Source: Lachnospiraceae bacterium (GTDB lineage Bacteria; Bacillota; Clostridia; Lachnospirales; Lachnospiraceae). Taken from it: DNA of 45,982 bases. The notes below the pieces were generated by a model. The model was not told where the DNA came from. It did not search any database and saw only the letters and a list, made by a program, of their open reading frames with translations. Both the position numbers and the translations under genes were made by a program. Where the stretch lies: contig JAFTJD010000019.1 of the NCBI GenBank assembly GCA_017456585.1, positions 1 to 45,982 of the forward strand. Direction: 5' to 3'. Of this stretch, positions 25,948 to 34,589 are shown in pieces. Positions within the stretch are counted from its first letter, which is position 1. The number at the start of each line of letters is the position of its first letter.

Positions 25948-28329
25948 TTATTCAGTTTCCATAAAATATAATCTTGAGCCAAAATCCTGATAATATCGTA
26001 CTTCGTTATTATAGCCGGTACCCGCAAATGCCTGTTTTAGCCTAACTCCTGCATTCATAAGTGTATCGCCATAAGCCCTTATATCTTCAGTTTCTCCGTC
26101 CATTTTCACAAATCTGGCAACCATATTATGAAGGAATGAGTCCTGTTTAATATGAATCGGAGCAACCGTATTAACCAGGTCTCCAAAATTTTTCACATTG
26201 TATTTTAGCTGCCTGTTATAAAAATGATATACCTTATCAGAATCCAAGCCTTTAGCTTTAAATAAATCAAATCTTGTATTCGGTACAACGAGTCTTTGCA
26301 TAAGCAATCCTACAGCCTTAGTTTTATCCTCGGACACACAGGTCCATTCCATGCAGTTTGCATTTGTATTCATCAGTGCACTGATTTCTCCTGCAAACGA
26401 GCGTCCTCTGTAGAAACGTCCCTTCCACAGCACTTCTCTCCACTTTTTATAAAGTTCTATCTGAGCTTTAATCGCAGCAAGATCCTCTGTTCTCATTTCG
26501 CACAGATTGCATTCATACCCAAGTACCCCGAAGCTTGCTACATTAAATCTTGTTTCAAGCGGTGTAGTTCTTAACGTCTGATGGTTCGGACATCCTGATA
26601 CATGTGCACCAACTACCGACATCGGATAACCATAGCTGTATCCGTTCTGTATTTCCGCACGACATATTGCATCCGTATCATCACTTGCCCATATCTGCGG
26701 AAAATAGCACAATATTCCAAGGTCAAAACGATTACCACCGGCTGCACAACCTTCAAACAGAATGTGTGGAAATCTTTCGGTGAGTATCTTCATACATCTG
26801 TATAATCCAAGGACATATCTGTGTGCTACCTCTCCCTGTTGCTCACTTGAAAGCGAATCCGAAAAGTAGTCAGCAAATATACGGTTCATATCCCATTTAA
26901 CATAAGAAATATCAGCCGAGGAAAATACCTCTGTCATTTTATCTATGATATAATCCTGTACAACCGGCTTAGTTAAGTCCAGAATTCTCTGATTACGTCC
27001 TTCTGAGTGCGGCTTATTAGGTATTCTAAGCACCCAGTCAGGATGTTCATCATGAAGCCTACTTTTTGCATTAATCATTTCAGGCTCAACCCATATTCCA
27101 AACTGAAGTCCGAGTGCTTTAACCTTATCACATATTCCCGAAAGTCCACCCGGAAGCTTTTTCGAATTGACATCCCAGTCACCTAACGAAGATGTATCAT
27201 CATTTCTCTCGCCAAACCAACCGTCATCCATTACAAAGAGTTCTATTCCCACTTCTTTTCCTGCTTTCGCAAGATTCAAGAGTTTTCTTTCACTGATATC
27301 AAAATATGATGCTTCCCAACTGTTAAGTAATACAGGTCTTAGCTTGTTCTTCCATTCACCTCTTACTATATGTTCTCTTACGAATCTATGCATATTGAAG
27401 CTCAACTCATTAAAGCCCAGACACGAATAAGTCATAACTGCCTCGGGTGCTTCAAATGACATTCTCGGTTCTATCACATAGCAAAATGACTGTGGATTAA
27501 TTCCCGAAACAAATCTTGTCTTCCCAAAACTGCTAACCTCAACTGCCTCGTAATGATTTCCACTATATATAAGATTAAATCCATAGCAATCGCCATAATC
27601 TTCCGTGGTATTTTCATGACTAAGCATAACAAACGGATTAGCTCTGCTTGAAGAAGTACTTGCATATGATGCATTCACATGCTTACCGGATGTTATCCTT
27701 ATATCATTTCGCTTCATTTCTCGTGCCCATGCGCCGTTAAACGTCGTGAACACATAATCAGAGGTATCGAAATCCATCTGCATGCTGAGCATTCTATGAA
27801 GCTTCAAAGTCTCATTACTATCATTTATAAGTCTTGCATTTCTTGTTATTACATTGCATTTCTCATACACATAATAGTTCAATTCAAGTGTGACATTATA
27901 CTCATGGTCTTTAAGTTTTATGCTCAAGCATTCAACTTCATCATTTTCATCATATGATCCCGGAAGTTCTTTAAACTCAGGCTTACCTTTCGATATATCA
28001 GCCGCTTCAAAAAGGAAATCCGAGGTATAGCTACCATCTGCATGAACCACCTCAATGAATGCTTCTCTTATATCACCTTTTCCGTATGCTGACATTTCAA
28101 GTCTGACATCTTCCAAGGTAAAATTCTTATGTTCATCATTGTACGCCGTTGTATTTCCCGGTAAAAAGGCTTGTTTTTCGACTAACGCATCCATTCCGTC
28201 CATATCATCTGTAAAACTTATTTTTTTACCATAATACAAGTGTTCAAGATGTCCGGTTTCCATTACTCTAAAACAGTAGGTTGTATTTTGTGTATTGAGA
28301 ACAAAGTAGTTTTTTTCTCTTCTTATCAC
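25948..28329 (-). CDS. GH36 alpha-galactosidase
   Basis: It has 793 residues, with the GH36 arrangement of an N-terminal beta-supersandwich and a central TIM barrel. The nucleophile motif is YVKWDMNR, and the acid/base region is SDDTDA after FEGCAAGGNRFDLG; both are diagnostic. The enzyme releases terminal alpha-1,6 galactose from raffinose-family sugars or galactomannan side chains. No signal peptide is present, so it acts on imported sugars. GTG start at 28329, eight bases after GGAGG. It is the last gene of the TetR-controlled operon, 17 bases after the sugar transporter gene, consistent with uptake followed by intracellular hydrolysis. Confidence 0.95.
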   Translation of the reverse strand: MIRREKNYFVLNTQNTTYCFRVMETGHLEHLYYGKKISFTDDMDGMDALVEKQAFLPGNTTAYNDEHKNFTLEDVRLEMSAYGKGDIREAFIEVVHADGSYTSDFLFEAADISKGKPEFKELPGSYDENDEVECLSIKLKDHEYNVTLELNYYVYEKCNVITRNARLINDSNETLKLHRMLSMQMDFDTSDYVFTTFNGAWAREMKRNDIRITSGKHVNASYASTSSSRANPFVMLSHENTTEDYGDCYGFNLIYSGNHYEAVEVSSFGKTRFVSGINPQSFCYVIEPRMSFEAPEAVMTYSCLGFNELSFNMHRFVREHIVRGEWKNKLRPVLLNSWEASYFDISERKLLNLAKAGKEVGIELFVMDDGWFGERNDDTSSLGDWDVNSKKLPGGLSGICDKVKALGLQFGIWVEPEMINAKSRLHDEHPDWVLRIPNKPHSEGRNQRILDLTKPVVQDYIIDKMTEVFSSADISYVKWDMNRIFADYFSDSLSSEQQGEVAHRYVLGLYRCMKILTERFPHILFEGCAAGGNRFDLGILCYFPQIWASDDTDAICRAEIQNGYSYGYPMSVVGAHVSGCPNHQTLRTTPLETRFNVASFGVLGYECNLCEMRTEDLAAIKAQIELYKKWREVLWKGRFYRGRSFAGEISALMNTNANCMEWTCVSEDKTKAVGLLMQRLVVPNTRFDLFKAKGLDSDKVYHFYNRQLKYNVKNFGDLVNTVAPIHIKQDSFLHNMVARFVKMDGETEDIRAYGDTLMNAGVRLKQAFAGTGYNNEVRYYQDFGSRLYFMETE

Positions 28330-28346
28330 AAGTAATTCCTCCGTTT

Positions 28347-29717
28347 CTATTTTTCCCTAAGTTTCGCTGCTATTTCTTCTACTTTCTTTTCAGTGAGAAT
28401 AAATTTTTTGAAGAAAACTATTACCGCCAAAACAAGTCCTATTATCGGTAATACTGTCATCGTCATACGAAGTCCGAATACTGATGAAGCCGCTGCTTCA
28501 ACTGCTTCTGTATTAGCTTCTACATTATCACTAAGGTTACATATTGACAAGCATATAGATGCAATCAATGCTGCAAATCCGCTGGCAAGTTTAACCACAA
28601 ATGTCTGCATTGAAAAGATTACGCTCTCATCTCTTCTCTTGTTTTTGAACTCACCATAATCTACGGTATTTGCAAGAAATACTGTAGTAAGTACGGTAAG
28701 CATACCAAATGCTACAAAAACAAAGAATCCAGGAATAAATAAGATATAAATGTTATTTATATTATTTAACATAAGTATGAAAAGCACCAGATATCCGCCG
28801 ATTGCCATTATCATACTTGTATAGAACACTTTAATTGTACTCATAAACTTACGAAGTACAGGAAAGAATACCATCATCGAAAGAATCTGTATTCCTCCGC
28901 CAAATGTATTAAACAAGGTATAGCTTCCATGCCAGCCTTCCCCACCAAAATCATACTTAAAGAAATAAATTAAAAGATTGGATGTAATATAAAGTGCGCT
29001 GTTTATAAGTACAATACTGATAACAACCGTCATTGCCTGATCATTCTGAAGAAGCGCCTTAAACATCTGTTTAACAGAAGGTGAATCTACGTCAACTGTA
29101 GATTTTTCTTTAATACAAATACAGGTAAAACTAATAAAAAGAATAAACAACACAGCTACTATAAGTGCAAACCATTTAAAACCGGTTCTCTCATTTCCTG
29201 CACCTAATGCATGTACGCACATCATTGTAATGATTGTTATTAATGCAGAACCAACACCTGCACATGAACGGGCAAGTGTAGAAAGCCCTTCTCTTTCTTT
29301 TCCTCCTTCCGTAAATGCAGGAATCATTGACCAGAATGGAATGTCCATCATGGTATAAGTAACACCCCAAAGAATATATGTAATTGCAGCATATGCTATC
29401 AATCCGCTACCATCAAGTGACGGTGGTGCAGCAAACATAAAATAGAGAATTACTGCATTTGTAAGCGTTCCAATCATAAGCCATGGACGAAACTTACCGA
29501 ATTTAGTTTTGGTTTTTGCAACTACTACACCCATAATAGGATCATTAAAAGCATCAAACACACGCGCTATCATGAGAATAACACCCATAGCTATTGCACT
29601 AACCCCTAATATATCCTGATAATAATATAAAATGTAGCTTGCCGAAAGCATATATACCATATCTTTACCAACAGCACCCAATCCATAAGAAAACTTTTCT
29701 TTTCCTGATAATTTCAT
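28347..29717 (-). CDS. GPH-family sugar:cation symporter (MelB-like)
   Basis: It has 456 residues and about twelve membrane helices. N-terminal KFSYGLGAVGKDMVYML, the segment RVFDAFNDPIMGVV and the loop KTKFGKFRPW are hallmarks of the glycoside-pentoside-hexuronide:cation symporters (MelB, XynB-transport type). The Asp of the FDAFNDP motif corresponds to the cation-binding region. It probably imports the galactoside that the neighbouring GH36 and GH2 enzymes hydrolyse. It lies between the glycosyltransferase-like gene and GH36, with 17-18 base gaps indicating one operon. Confidence 0.93.
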   Translation of the reverse strand: MKLSGKEKFSYGLGAVGKDMVYMLSASYILYYYQDILGVSAIAMGVILMIARVFDAFNDPIMGVVVAKTKTKFGKFRPWLMIGTLTNAVILYFMFAAPPSLDGSGLIAYAAITYILWGVTYTMMDIPFWSMIPAFTEGGKEREGLSTLARSCAGVGSALITIITMMCVHALGAGNERTGFKWFALIVAVLFILFISFTCICIKEKSTVDVDSPSVKQMFKALLQNDQAMTVVISIVLINSALYITSNLLIYFFKYDFGGEGWHGSYTLFNTFGGGIQILSMMVFFPVLRKFMSTIKVFYTSMIMAIGGYLVLFILMLNNINNIYILFIPGFFVFVAFGMLTVLTTVFLANTVDYGEFKNKRRDESVIFSMQTFVVKLASGFAALIASICLSICNLSDNVEANTEAVEAAASSVFGLRMTMTVLPIIGLVLAVIVFFKKFILTEKKVEEIAAKLREK

Positions 29718-29735
29718 AACCTTTCTCCTTCCGAT

Positions 29736-31214
29736 TTACATATTGCGCATTTTATTAGCAAGTTCTACTACCTTATATGCACCATCATAAATACCTGCCT
29801 GCTTATTTTTTATAATGGCATCACACATATCATTTAGCAAACTGTCCTCTTTCATAAAAAGTTCAAGCATCTGTAAAGTATGCGGTATATCCTCACACTC
29901 CAGAGTTCCGTCACCTATTTCAGCAGAATGAATCGCACCCCATTGTTCATGTCCGCCAACTCTTTTTATAAAAAGCTTAGGGATAGGATAAAATGCCAGT
30001 TCGCTCGGCTTAGTAACCAACACATCACAGCTTCTCATAAGCAGGTTTGTACAATATACCGCTTCGAATATATTCGCATGATAAAAGGCATGCACTCCGG
30101 TTATATATCCGTTCATAGCTTCTTCGCAAAACTTCTGTGTTTTATCCCACTTATCAAAATGCTCTTCCGAACAGCTTCTAAGCTCCGGTATATCTCTTAC
30201 AAGTTCTTCCCATACATTTTTATAATCACCGACATTTACATAAAGAGTCGCTTTTCTTTTATTAATCTCAGGCAACAATTTCTTTATTATTGCTGCAAAT
30301 ATTTCTCTTTGTGCGCCCGCTCCGCCTATAGTAAGCAGAAAACGCATCGGATGACCTTTCTCTTTACGTTGTTTTCTGGCATCGCAATCCGTTTCAATAT
30401 TGCTTACAAGTTCATGGTCAATATAATGTCCGGTATACACTATTTCTTCTGCAGGCATAGGATTCAAAACATCCTTACCCTGCATGCCATTAAGTATCCT
30501 GTACCCTTGATATGCAAAATGTGTCTGCACCGTATGAATACTGCCTTCTGCATAATGAAGTGCCATCGGCCAGTTATCGGGAATTGCATTTACAACGTTC
30601 TCCATTCCTGCATGTATAGCAGCCTGTGCAGGCCATACGTGAGTAGCAATTACCGGTATTCGTTTCGGAATATTTCCAAACACCGGTGCCATAAGTTCTG
30701 CATTCTTCTGGTCCGAAGCATTATAGCTAAGCTTACGGAATCCTTCATAATTCATCGGTTCCCACACAAACTTATTAAACAACTTACTTTTGCCTGAAAG
30801 TCTCGAACCAAGTGAATACAATTCATTCTGTGCACTGATTACCTTGGTACATGTTGTATGTTTATACGAATTCAAATCCATCCAGTACGGAGTATAGCCC
30901 ATGGCATTTGCCGCCGATGCAATTGCCATTGATATACGATAATGTCCAAAACCCATTCTTATATTTCCTACGATAATGCCTTTATCCGTATCCAAAGTTT
31001 CATTTACAGGCTTATCGTCTAATGGTTCCATAACCCTCAAATCTTTAACTCCAAGAATCTTTCCTATATGTTCATTATCATTAATATTAATCGGATAAGA
31101 AACATTACTGTCATCACCAAAGCGTTTAATGTTTTTACGTTTTGTTTTTACCGCTTTGTTGTACACCTTTTTTTTCATTGGATTTCCAAATATACTTATT
31201 GATTTATCCTGCAT
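29736..31214 (-). CDS. GT-B-fold glycosyltransferase-like protein (MurG/MGDG-synthase-like)
   Basis: It has 492 residues. After a basic 60-residue N-terminus, IIVGNIRMGFGHYRISMAIA resembles the glycine-rich first loop of GT28-type enzymes (GxGH..A.AI). LLTIGGAGAQREIFAAII and the C-terminal segment DVLVTKPSELAFYPIP followed by GGHEQWGA resemble the nucleotide-sugar binding half of MurG/MGD1. No signal peptide or TM is present. A glycosyltransferase inside a sugar-degradation operon is unexpected. It might build a galactosyl glycolipid or modify an acceptor using the released sugar. Neither donor nor acceptor can be read from sequence. AGAGGTG precedes ATG 31214. Fold assignment is by motif pattern. 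Confidence 0.65.
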   Translation of the reverse strand: MQDKSISIFGNPMKKKVYNKAVKTKRKNIKRFGDDSNVSYPININDNEHIGKILGVKDLRVMEPLDDKPVNETLDTDKGIIVGNIRMGFGHYRISMAIASAANAMGYTPYWMDLNSYKHTTCTKVISAQNELYSLGSRLSGKSKLFNKFVWEPMNYEGFRKLSYNASDQKNAELMAPVFGNIPKRIPVIATHVWPAQAAIHAGMENVVNAIPDNWPMALHYAEGSIHTVQTHFAYQGYRILNGMQGKDVLNPMPAEEIVYTGHYIDHELVSNIETDCDARKQRKEKGHPMRFLLTIGGAGAQREIFAAIIKKLLPEINKRKATLYVNVGDYKNVWEELVRDIPELRSCSEEHFDKWDKTQKFCEEAMNGYITGVHAFYHANIFEAVYCTNLLMRSCDVLVTKPSELAFYPIPKLFIKRVGGHEQWGAIHSAEIGDGTLECEDIPHTLQMLELFMKEDSLLNDMCDAIIKNKQAGIYDGAYKVVELANKMRNM

Positions 31215-31279
31215 GATACACCTCTTTTTATTAACATTATTTAATCATTCACGAAACCTCGCACAAATGCTTATTTACA

Positions 31280-33673
31280 TTAGTTAATAAGAAATTCTAC
31301 TCTTTCTTCGTTGGCATGAGCGCTTTGTATTATTAAAGTACCCTTGCCGCTCTTACCTATTGTCCTTACATAAGCGCCTCCCATACCACCTTTTAGTGAT
31401 ATAACAGACTCTCCTATTAGTTCAATATCTCCCTCTGTTCTAAGGACAAGCGGTTCGTTATAGAAATGAAGTTTATTACCATTCTCGTCAAGCATTTGTA
31501 ATCTGACAGCCGCAACATCATAGCTATTCTCTTCCTTAAGCTTTGTATTGCTTACGTTAATATCAAGCTTAATGTTGGTCATAGGTTCCTTAACAACTGT
31601 TTTCACTACTTTCCCATCCTTAATTGCCTCAAAACGATATACCGTTGAAGTACCGCCCCAGTCACCTATATATTTGTTATATAATTCAACTGCCTGTATA
31701 GGCTTCATTCGATACATAACCATCATCTTAAGTGCTATAAAGATTATTTTCCAAGGAAGCTTTGACAAACCATATCTTGCCACATAATTAAGTGCCATCT
31801 TAATCTGTTTAGCCTGTGAAGCTGTAAAGCCTTCATTTTCCGCCAGCGCATCCCCTATAAAATCATCAATCTCAATAGGCCCGTGTTTCAAATTTTTGTA
31901 TCCCGAATCGCTACTCTGATACTCTTTTATAAACCTGTCATTCTTATACATCCTCACGCTGTCTGCATTCGTGAATATCCATGTTTTTCCTCTATTGCAA
32001 CCGGGATGTTCTCCTATATCCATAGTTGAACTAAGTGATAAAATAACATCTTTTTCCTGTTGGCAGGAATAGATATCAGCAGCGAGCTTCGGATTACGAA
32101 ACATATCCAAAACTCCGTGATAACATATCCTGTCACCACTACCGAAATCCTTATGCGTATTATAATCAGCCATACACCAACCGAAACATCCGGCTATGTC
32201 TTCCTCTCCACATACTGCATCAAGTACATTTGCATGCCTTATCGCATGCTCTACCCTATGTTCTTCCCAGTCAAACACTTTAGTAGGATACATATGTCCG
32301 TTATACTCGCTTATAAGATATGGTTTATCGTCATTAGACGTAACCTTCTTTTTAGGCTCACAGCCGGCATTTTTGCCATCATGTGAAAAATCGTTATAAG
32401 TATACACATCCTCTAATAAACTACTCTTCTTATGCGCCCTTACACCTCCGGTAGGACGATATGGATCTAACTGTCTTGCTGCTTCATTAGTTCTTACATA
32501 GAATTCATCATCGTCCCCTGATTCATTAATTCTAACTCCCCATAATATTATTGAAGGATGATTACGGTACTGTATTACCATCTCCTTAACATTATCTACT
32601 GCCTGCTTTTTCCATTCTTCATTTCCTATATGTTGCCAACCCGGTATCTCTGTAAAAACCAACAGACCAAGTTCATCACATTTTTCCAGAAAATAATGTG
32701 ACTGAGGATAATGTGATGTACGAACTGCATTAAGTCCCAATTCATTTTTCAGAACCTCAGCATCCATATACTGCATGGATTTTGGCATCGCATATCCCAC
32801 ATAAGGGAAACTCTGATGTCTGTTAAGACCTCTAATTTTGATTTTGTTATTATTAAGATAAAATCCATCCTTCTTAAACTCTGCTTTTCTAAAACCGAAT
32901 CTAACAACTGATTCGTCTGTTATCTTACCATCTGTTATCAGTTCAGTCTTAATGTCATACAGATAAGGACTATCAATATCCCATAGTTCTACATGTTTAG
33001 TAACATCAATTGCTATTTCTATCTCATCTATATCATCAACGATATATCGTTCCTGTAGCAATGTATACTCTTCATTATCTTTACTCTTAATATACTGTCT
33101 AAGCTTATACTTAGGCATCTTACGATTTAATCTGATATTAGATATCAAAATAACTGAGGTATCTATTTCAGAATGAACAAAAATATCCTCTATGTACTCC
33201 TTATCCTTAACCTCAATATATACATCTCTATATATTCCACCATAAGTCATATAATCAATAACATACCCAAAAGGCGGAATATTAAGATTCTCTCTGCTAT
33301 CTACTTTTACAACGAGAATATTATCCTCTCCATAACATAATGTCTCGCTTATATCTATGGTAAAAGCTGTATATCCGCAATGATGTTCCCCGATTTTTAC
33401 CCCATTAAGGTATACTGTACAGGAATGTGCAACCGCTTCAAATGTAAGCAGTATTCTCTTTCCTTCCCATTCACTTAATGCATTAATAACTCTGCGATAT
33501 CCGCTTAACATTTGATATAAATGCTCGTCAAAATAATTAAACGGTATTTCCTTGCATGTATGCGGAATCCTGACTTTTTTCAAGTCACATGAATCATATC
33601 CTGCATCCAGCATATCTACATCAAATACCTCACCGAATTCCCAATCATTATTGATATAAATACGTTCTCCCAT
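31280..33673 (-). CDS. GH2-family glycosidase (beta-galactosidase/glucuronidase type)
   Basis: It has 797 residues. The N-terminal sugar-binding and immunoglobulin-like domains lead to the TIM barrel. RTSHYPQS precedes the acid/base region HPSIILWGVRINES; the nucleophile region appears as YLISEYNGH and the late barrel motif as FGWCMADYNTH. These match GH2 enzymes. Substrate may be a beta-galactoside, but beta-glucuronide or another sugar is possible. ATG 33673 has AGGAG five bases upstream. A TTG six codons earlier overlaps that site and is unlikely. There is no signal peptide, so the enzyme is intracellular. It is the second gene after the TetR regulator. Confidence 0.88.
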   Translation of the reverse strand: MGERIYINNDWEFGEVFDVDMLDAGYDSCDLKKVRIPHTCKEIPFNYFDEHLYQMLSGYRRVINALSEWEGKRILLTFEAVAHSCTVYLNGVKIGEHHCGYTAFTIDISETLCYGEDNILVVKVDSRENLNIPPFGYVIDYMTYGGIYRDVYIEVKDKEYIEDIFVHSEIDTSVILISNIRLNRKMPKYKLRQYIKSKDNEEYTLLQERYIVDDIDEIEIAIDVTKHVELWDIDSPYLYDIKTELITDGKITDESVVRFGFRKAEFKKDGFYLNNNKIKIRGLNRHQSFPYVGYAMPKSMQYMDAEVLKNELGLNAVRTSHYPQSHYFLEKCDELGLLVFTEIPGWQHIGNEEWKKQAVDNVKEMVIQYRNHPSIILWGVRINESGDDDEFYVRTNEAARQLDPYRPTGGVRAHKKSSLLEDVYTYNDFSHDGKNAGCEPKKKVTSNDDKPYLISEYNGHMYPTKVFDWEEHRVEHAIRHANVLDAVCGEEDIAGCFGWCMADYNTHKDFGSGDRICYHGVLDMFRNPKLAADIYSCQQEKDVILSLSSTMDIGEHPGCNRGKTWIFTNADSVRMYKNDRFIKEYQSSDSGYKNLKHGPIEIDDFIGDALAENEGFTASQAKQIKMALNYVARYGLSKLPWKIIFIALKMMVMYRMKPIQAVELYNKYIGDWGGTSTVYRFEAIKDGKVVKTVVKEPMTNIKLDINVSNTKLKEENSYDVAAVRLQMLDENGNKLHFYNEPLVLRTEGDIELIGESVISLKGGMGGAYVRTIGKSGKGTLIIQSAHANEERVEFLIN

Positions 33674-33721
33674 GACTTCTCCTATCTTCAAAAATCATCT
33701 ATACTTTATAACTCCAAACTC

Positions 33722-34282
33722 TTATCTTGCCTCTATGCCGTTTACCAGTATACCTACAACCTCATCAAGTGCATCCATATATGTTATCTGATTTCTCACC
33801 AGTATATCTCTTTGAAAAAACTGCTCCAGTGATGCTTCTAACATCATCTTAAGAATCGGTATACTTATTTTCCTTACTACACCTTCCCTCATACCTTGTT
33901 CAAAAAGTGCAATGGTGCTTTCCCAACCTGTTTCAAGCCTGTTTTCAACTTGACTGTATATCTTCGGATACTTATCTTTCAAAAGATATAACTGTCTAAA
34001 ATCTACATCTTTATAGCCTTCAGGCATTACCTTAAGAATTGCCTTTATCTTCTCCAATGTAGTCATCTCATGATTATTCATCACCTGTTCTTTACCTTCT
34101 TTAATAGAGTCAAACAGATAATCTACCATAGCGAGAAATAATTCTTCCTTATCATTGAATACTGTATATATCGTCTTTTTACTCATTCCAAGTGTTGATG
34201 CAATATCATCCATGGTAAATTTAAGTCCCTTAACATTAAAAACCTGCAATGTTCCCTGCAAAATTGTTTCTCTTAATTCCAT
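33722..34282 (-). CDS. TetR-family transcriptional regulator
   Basis: It has 186 residues. The N-terminal helix-turn-helix FTMDDIASTLGMSKKTIYTVFNDKEELF (residues about 20-47) is a textbook TetR domain, and the C-terminal region is a variable ligand-binding helical domain. ATG 34282 is preceded by AGAGGAG at five bases. An ATG nine codons upstream lacks a site. The gene leads the operon with GH2, glycosyltransferase, transporter and GH36. Inverted repeats flank its promoter, so it probably represses itself and the downstream genes until a sugar-related ligand binds (inference). Confidence 0.9.
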   Translation of the reverse strand: MELRETILQGTLQVFNVKGLKFTMDDIASTLGMSKKTIYTVFNDKEELFLAMVDYLFDSIKEGKEQVMNNHEMTTLEKIKAILKVMPEGYKDVDFRQLYLLKDKYPKIYSQVENRLETGWESTIALFEQGMREGVVRKISIPILKMMLEASLEQFFQRDILVRNQITYMDALDEVVGILVNGIEAR

Positions 34283-34335
34283 ATCTGCTCCTCTTTTCTT
34301 CTTTTTCATATTTTATGTATTACAGCAGTCTTCTT

Positions 34336-34363
34336 GGAAACTGTTTTCATGTTTTTAGTTTCC
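34336..34363. promoter_or_regulatory. Operator-like inverted repeat downstream of the tetR promoter
   Basis: GGAAACT and AGTTTCC face each other across 14 bases. The same GAAACT-N14-AGTTTC arrangement recurs at 34396-34421 on the other side of the promoter. Matching spacing in two copies supports a protein-binding site for the adjacent TetR protein. Confidence 0.55.
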
Positions 34364-34366
34364 TCT

Positions 34367-34395
34367 ATTATATCATCCCTATATTTCCCTTACAA
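34367..34395 (-). promoter_or_regulatory. Promoter of the TetR-glycoside operon
   Basis: TTGTAA, 17 bases, TATAAT on the minus strand. It is bracketed by the two inverted repeats, so repressor binding would block polymerase. Confidence 0.75.
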
Positions 34396-34432
34396 GAAAC
34401 TACTTTCACAAAAACAGTTTCCTGTTTTTGTG
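34396..34432. promoter_or_regulatory. Operator-like region: GAAACT-N14-AGTTTC overlapping a 26-bp palindrome
   Basis: GAAACT (34396-34401) and AGTTTC (34416-34421) repeat the arrangement seen downstream of the promoter. Overlapping this, CACAAAAACAG (34407-34417) is followed after TTTC by its exact complement (34422-34432). The site touches the -35 hexamer. Confidence 0.6.
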
Positions 34433-34517
34433 CACATTGCACAATTCGCAATACTTTTATAGCGAATCATTTTGTACATTTATTTCAACTCTTCAAAATA
34501 TTTACATTCTTGTCACA

Positions 34518-34562
34518 CAAAAAAAGGCATGTGACAAATGTTTAGAACACTTATCACATGCC
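34518..34562 (-). terminator. Intrinsic terminator of PFOR
   Basis: GGCATGTGA pairs with TCACATGCC, with further partial pairing inside (AAGTGTT/AACATTT), followed by seven T residues on the minus strand. It starts about 27 bases after the PFOR stop codon. Confidence 0.9.
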
Positions 34563-34589
34563 TCATATTGTTACTTCATTTTCAATTCA

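Noticed and set aside
29880..30797. 305-codon plus-strand frame
   Set aside because: It is fully antisense to the glycosyltransferase-like gene, and its Cys/Ile/Tyr-rich composition is typical of a shadow frame.
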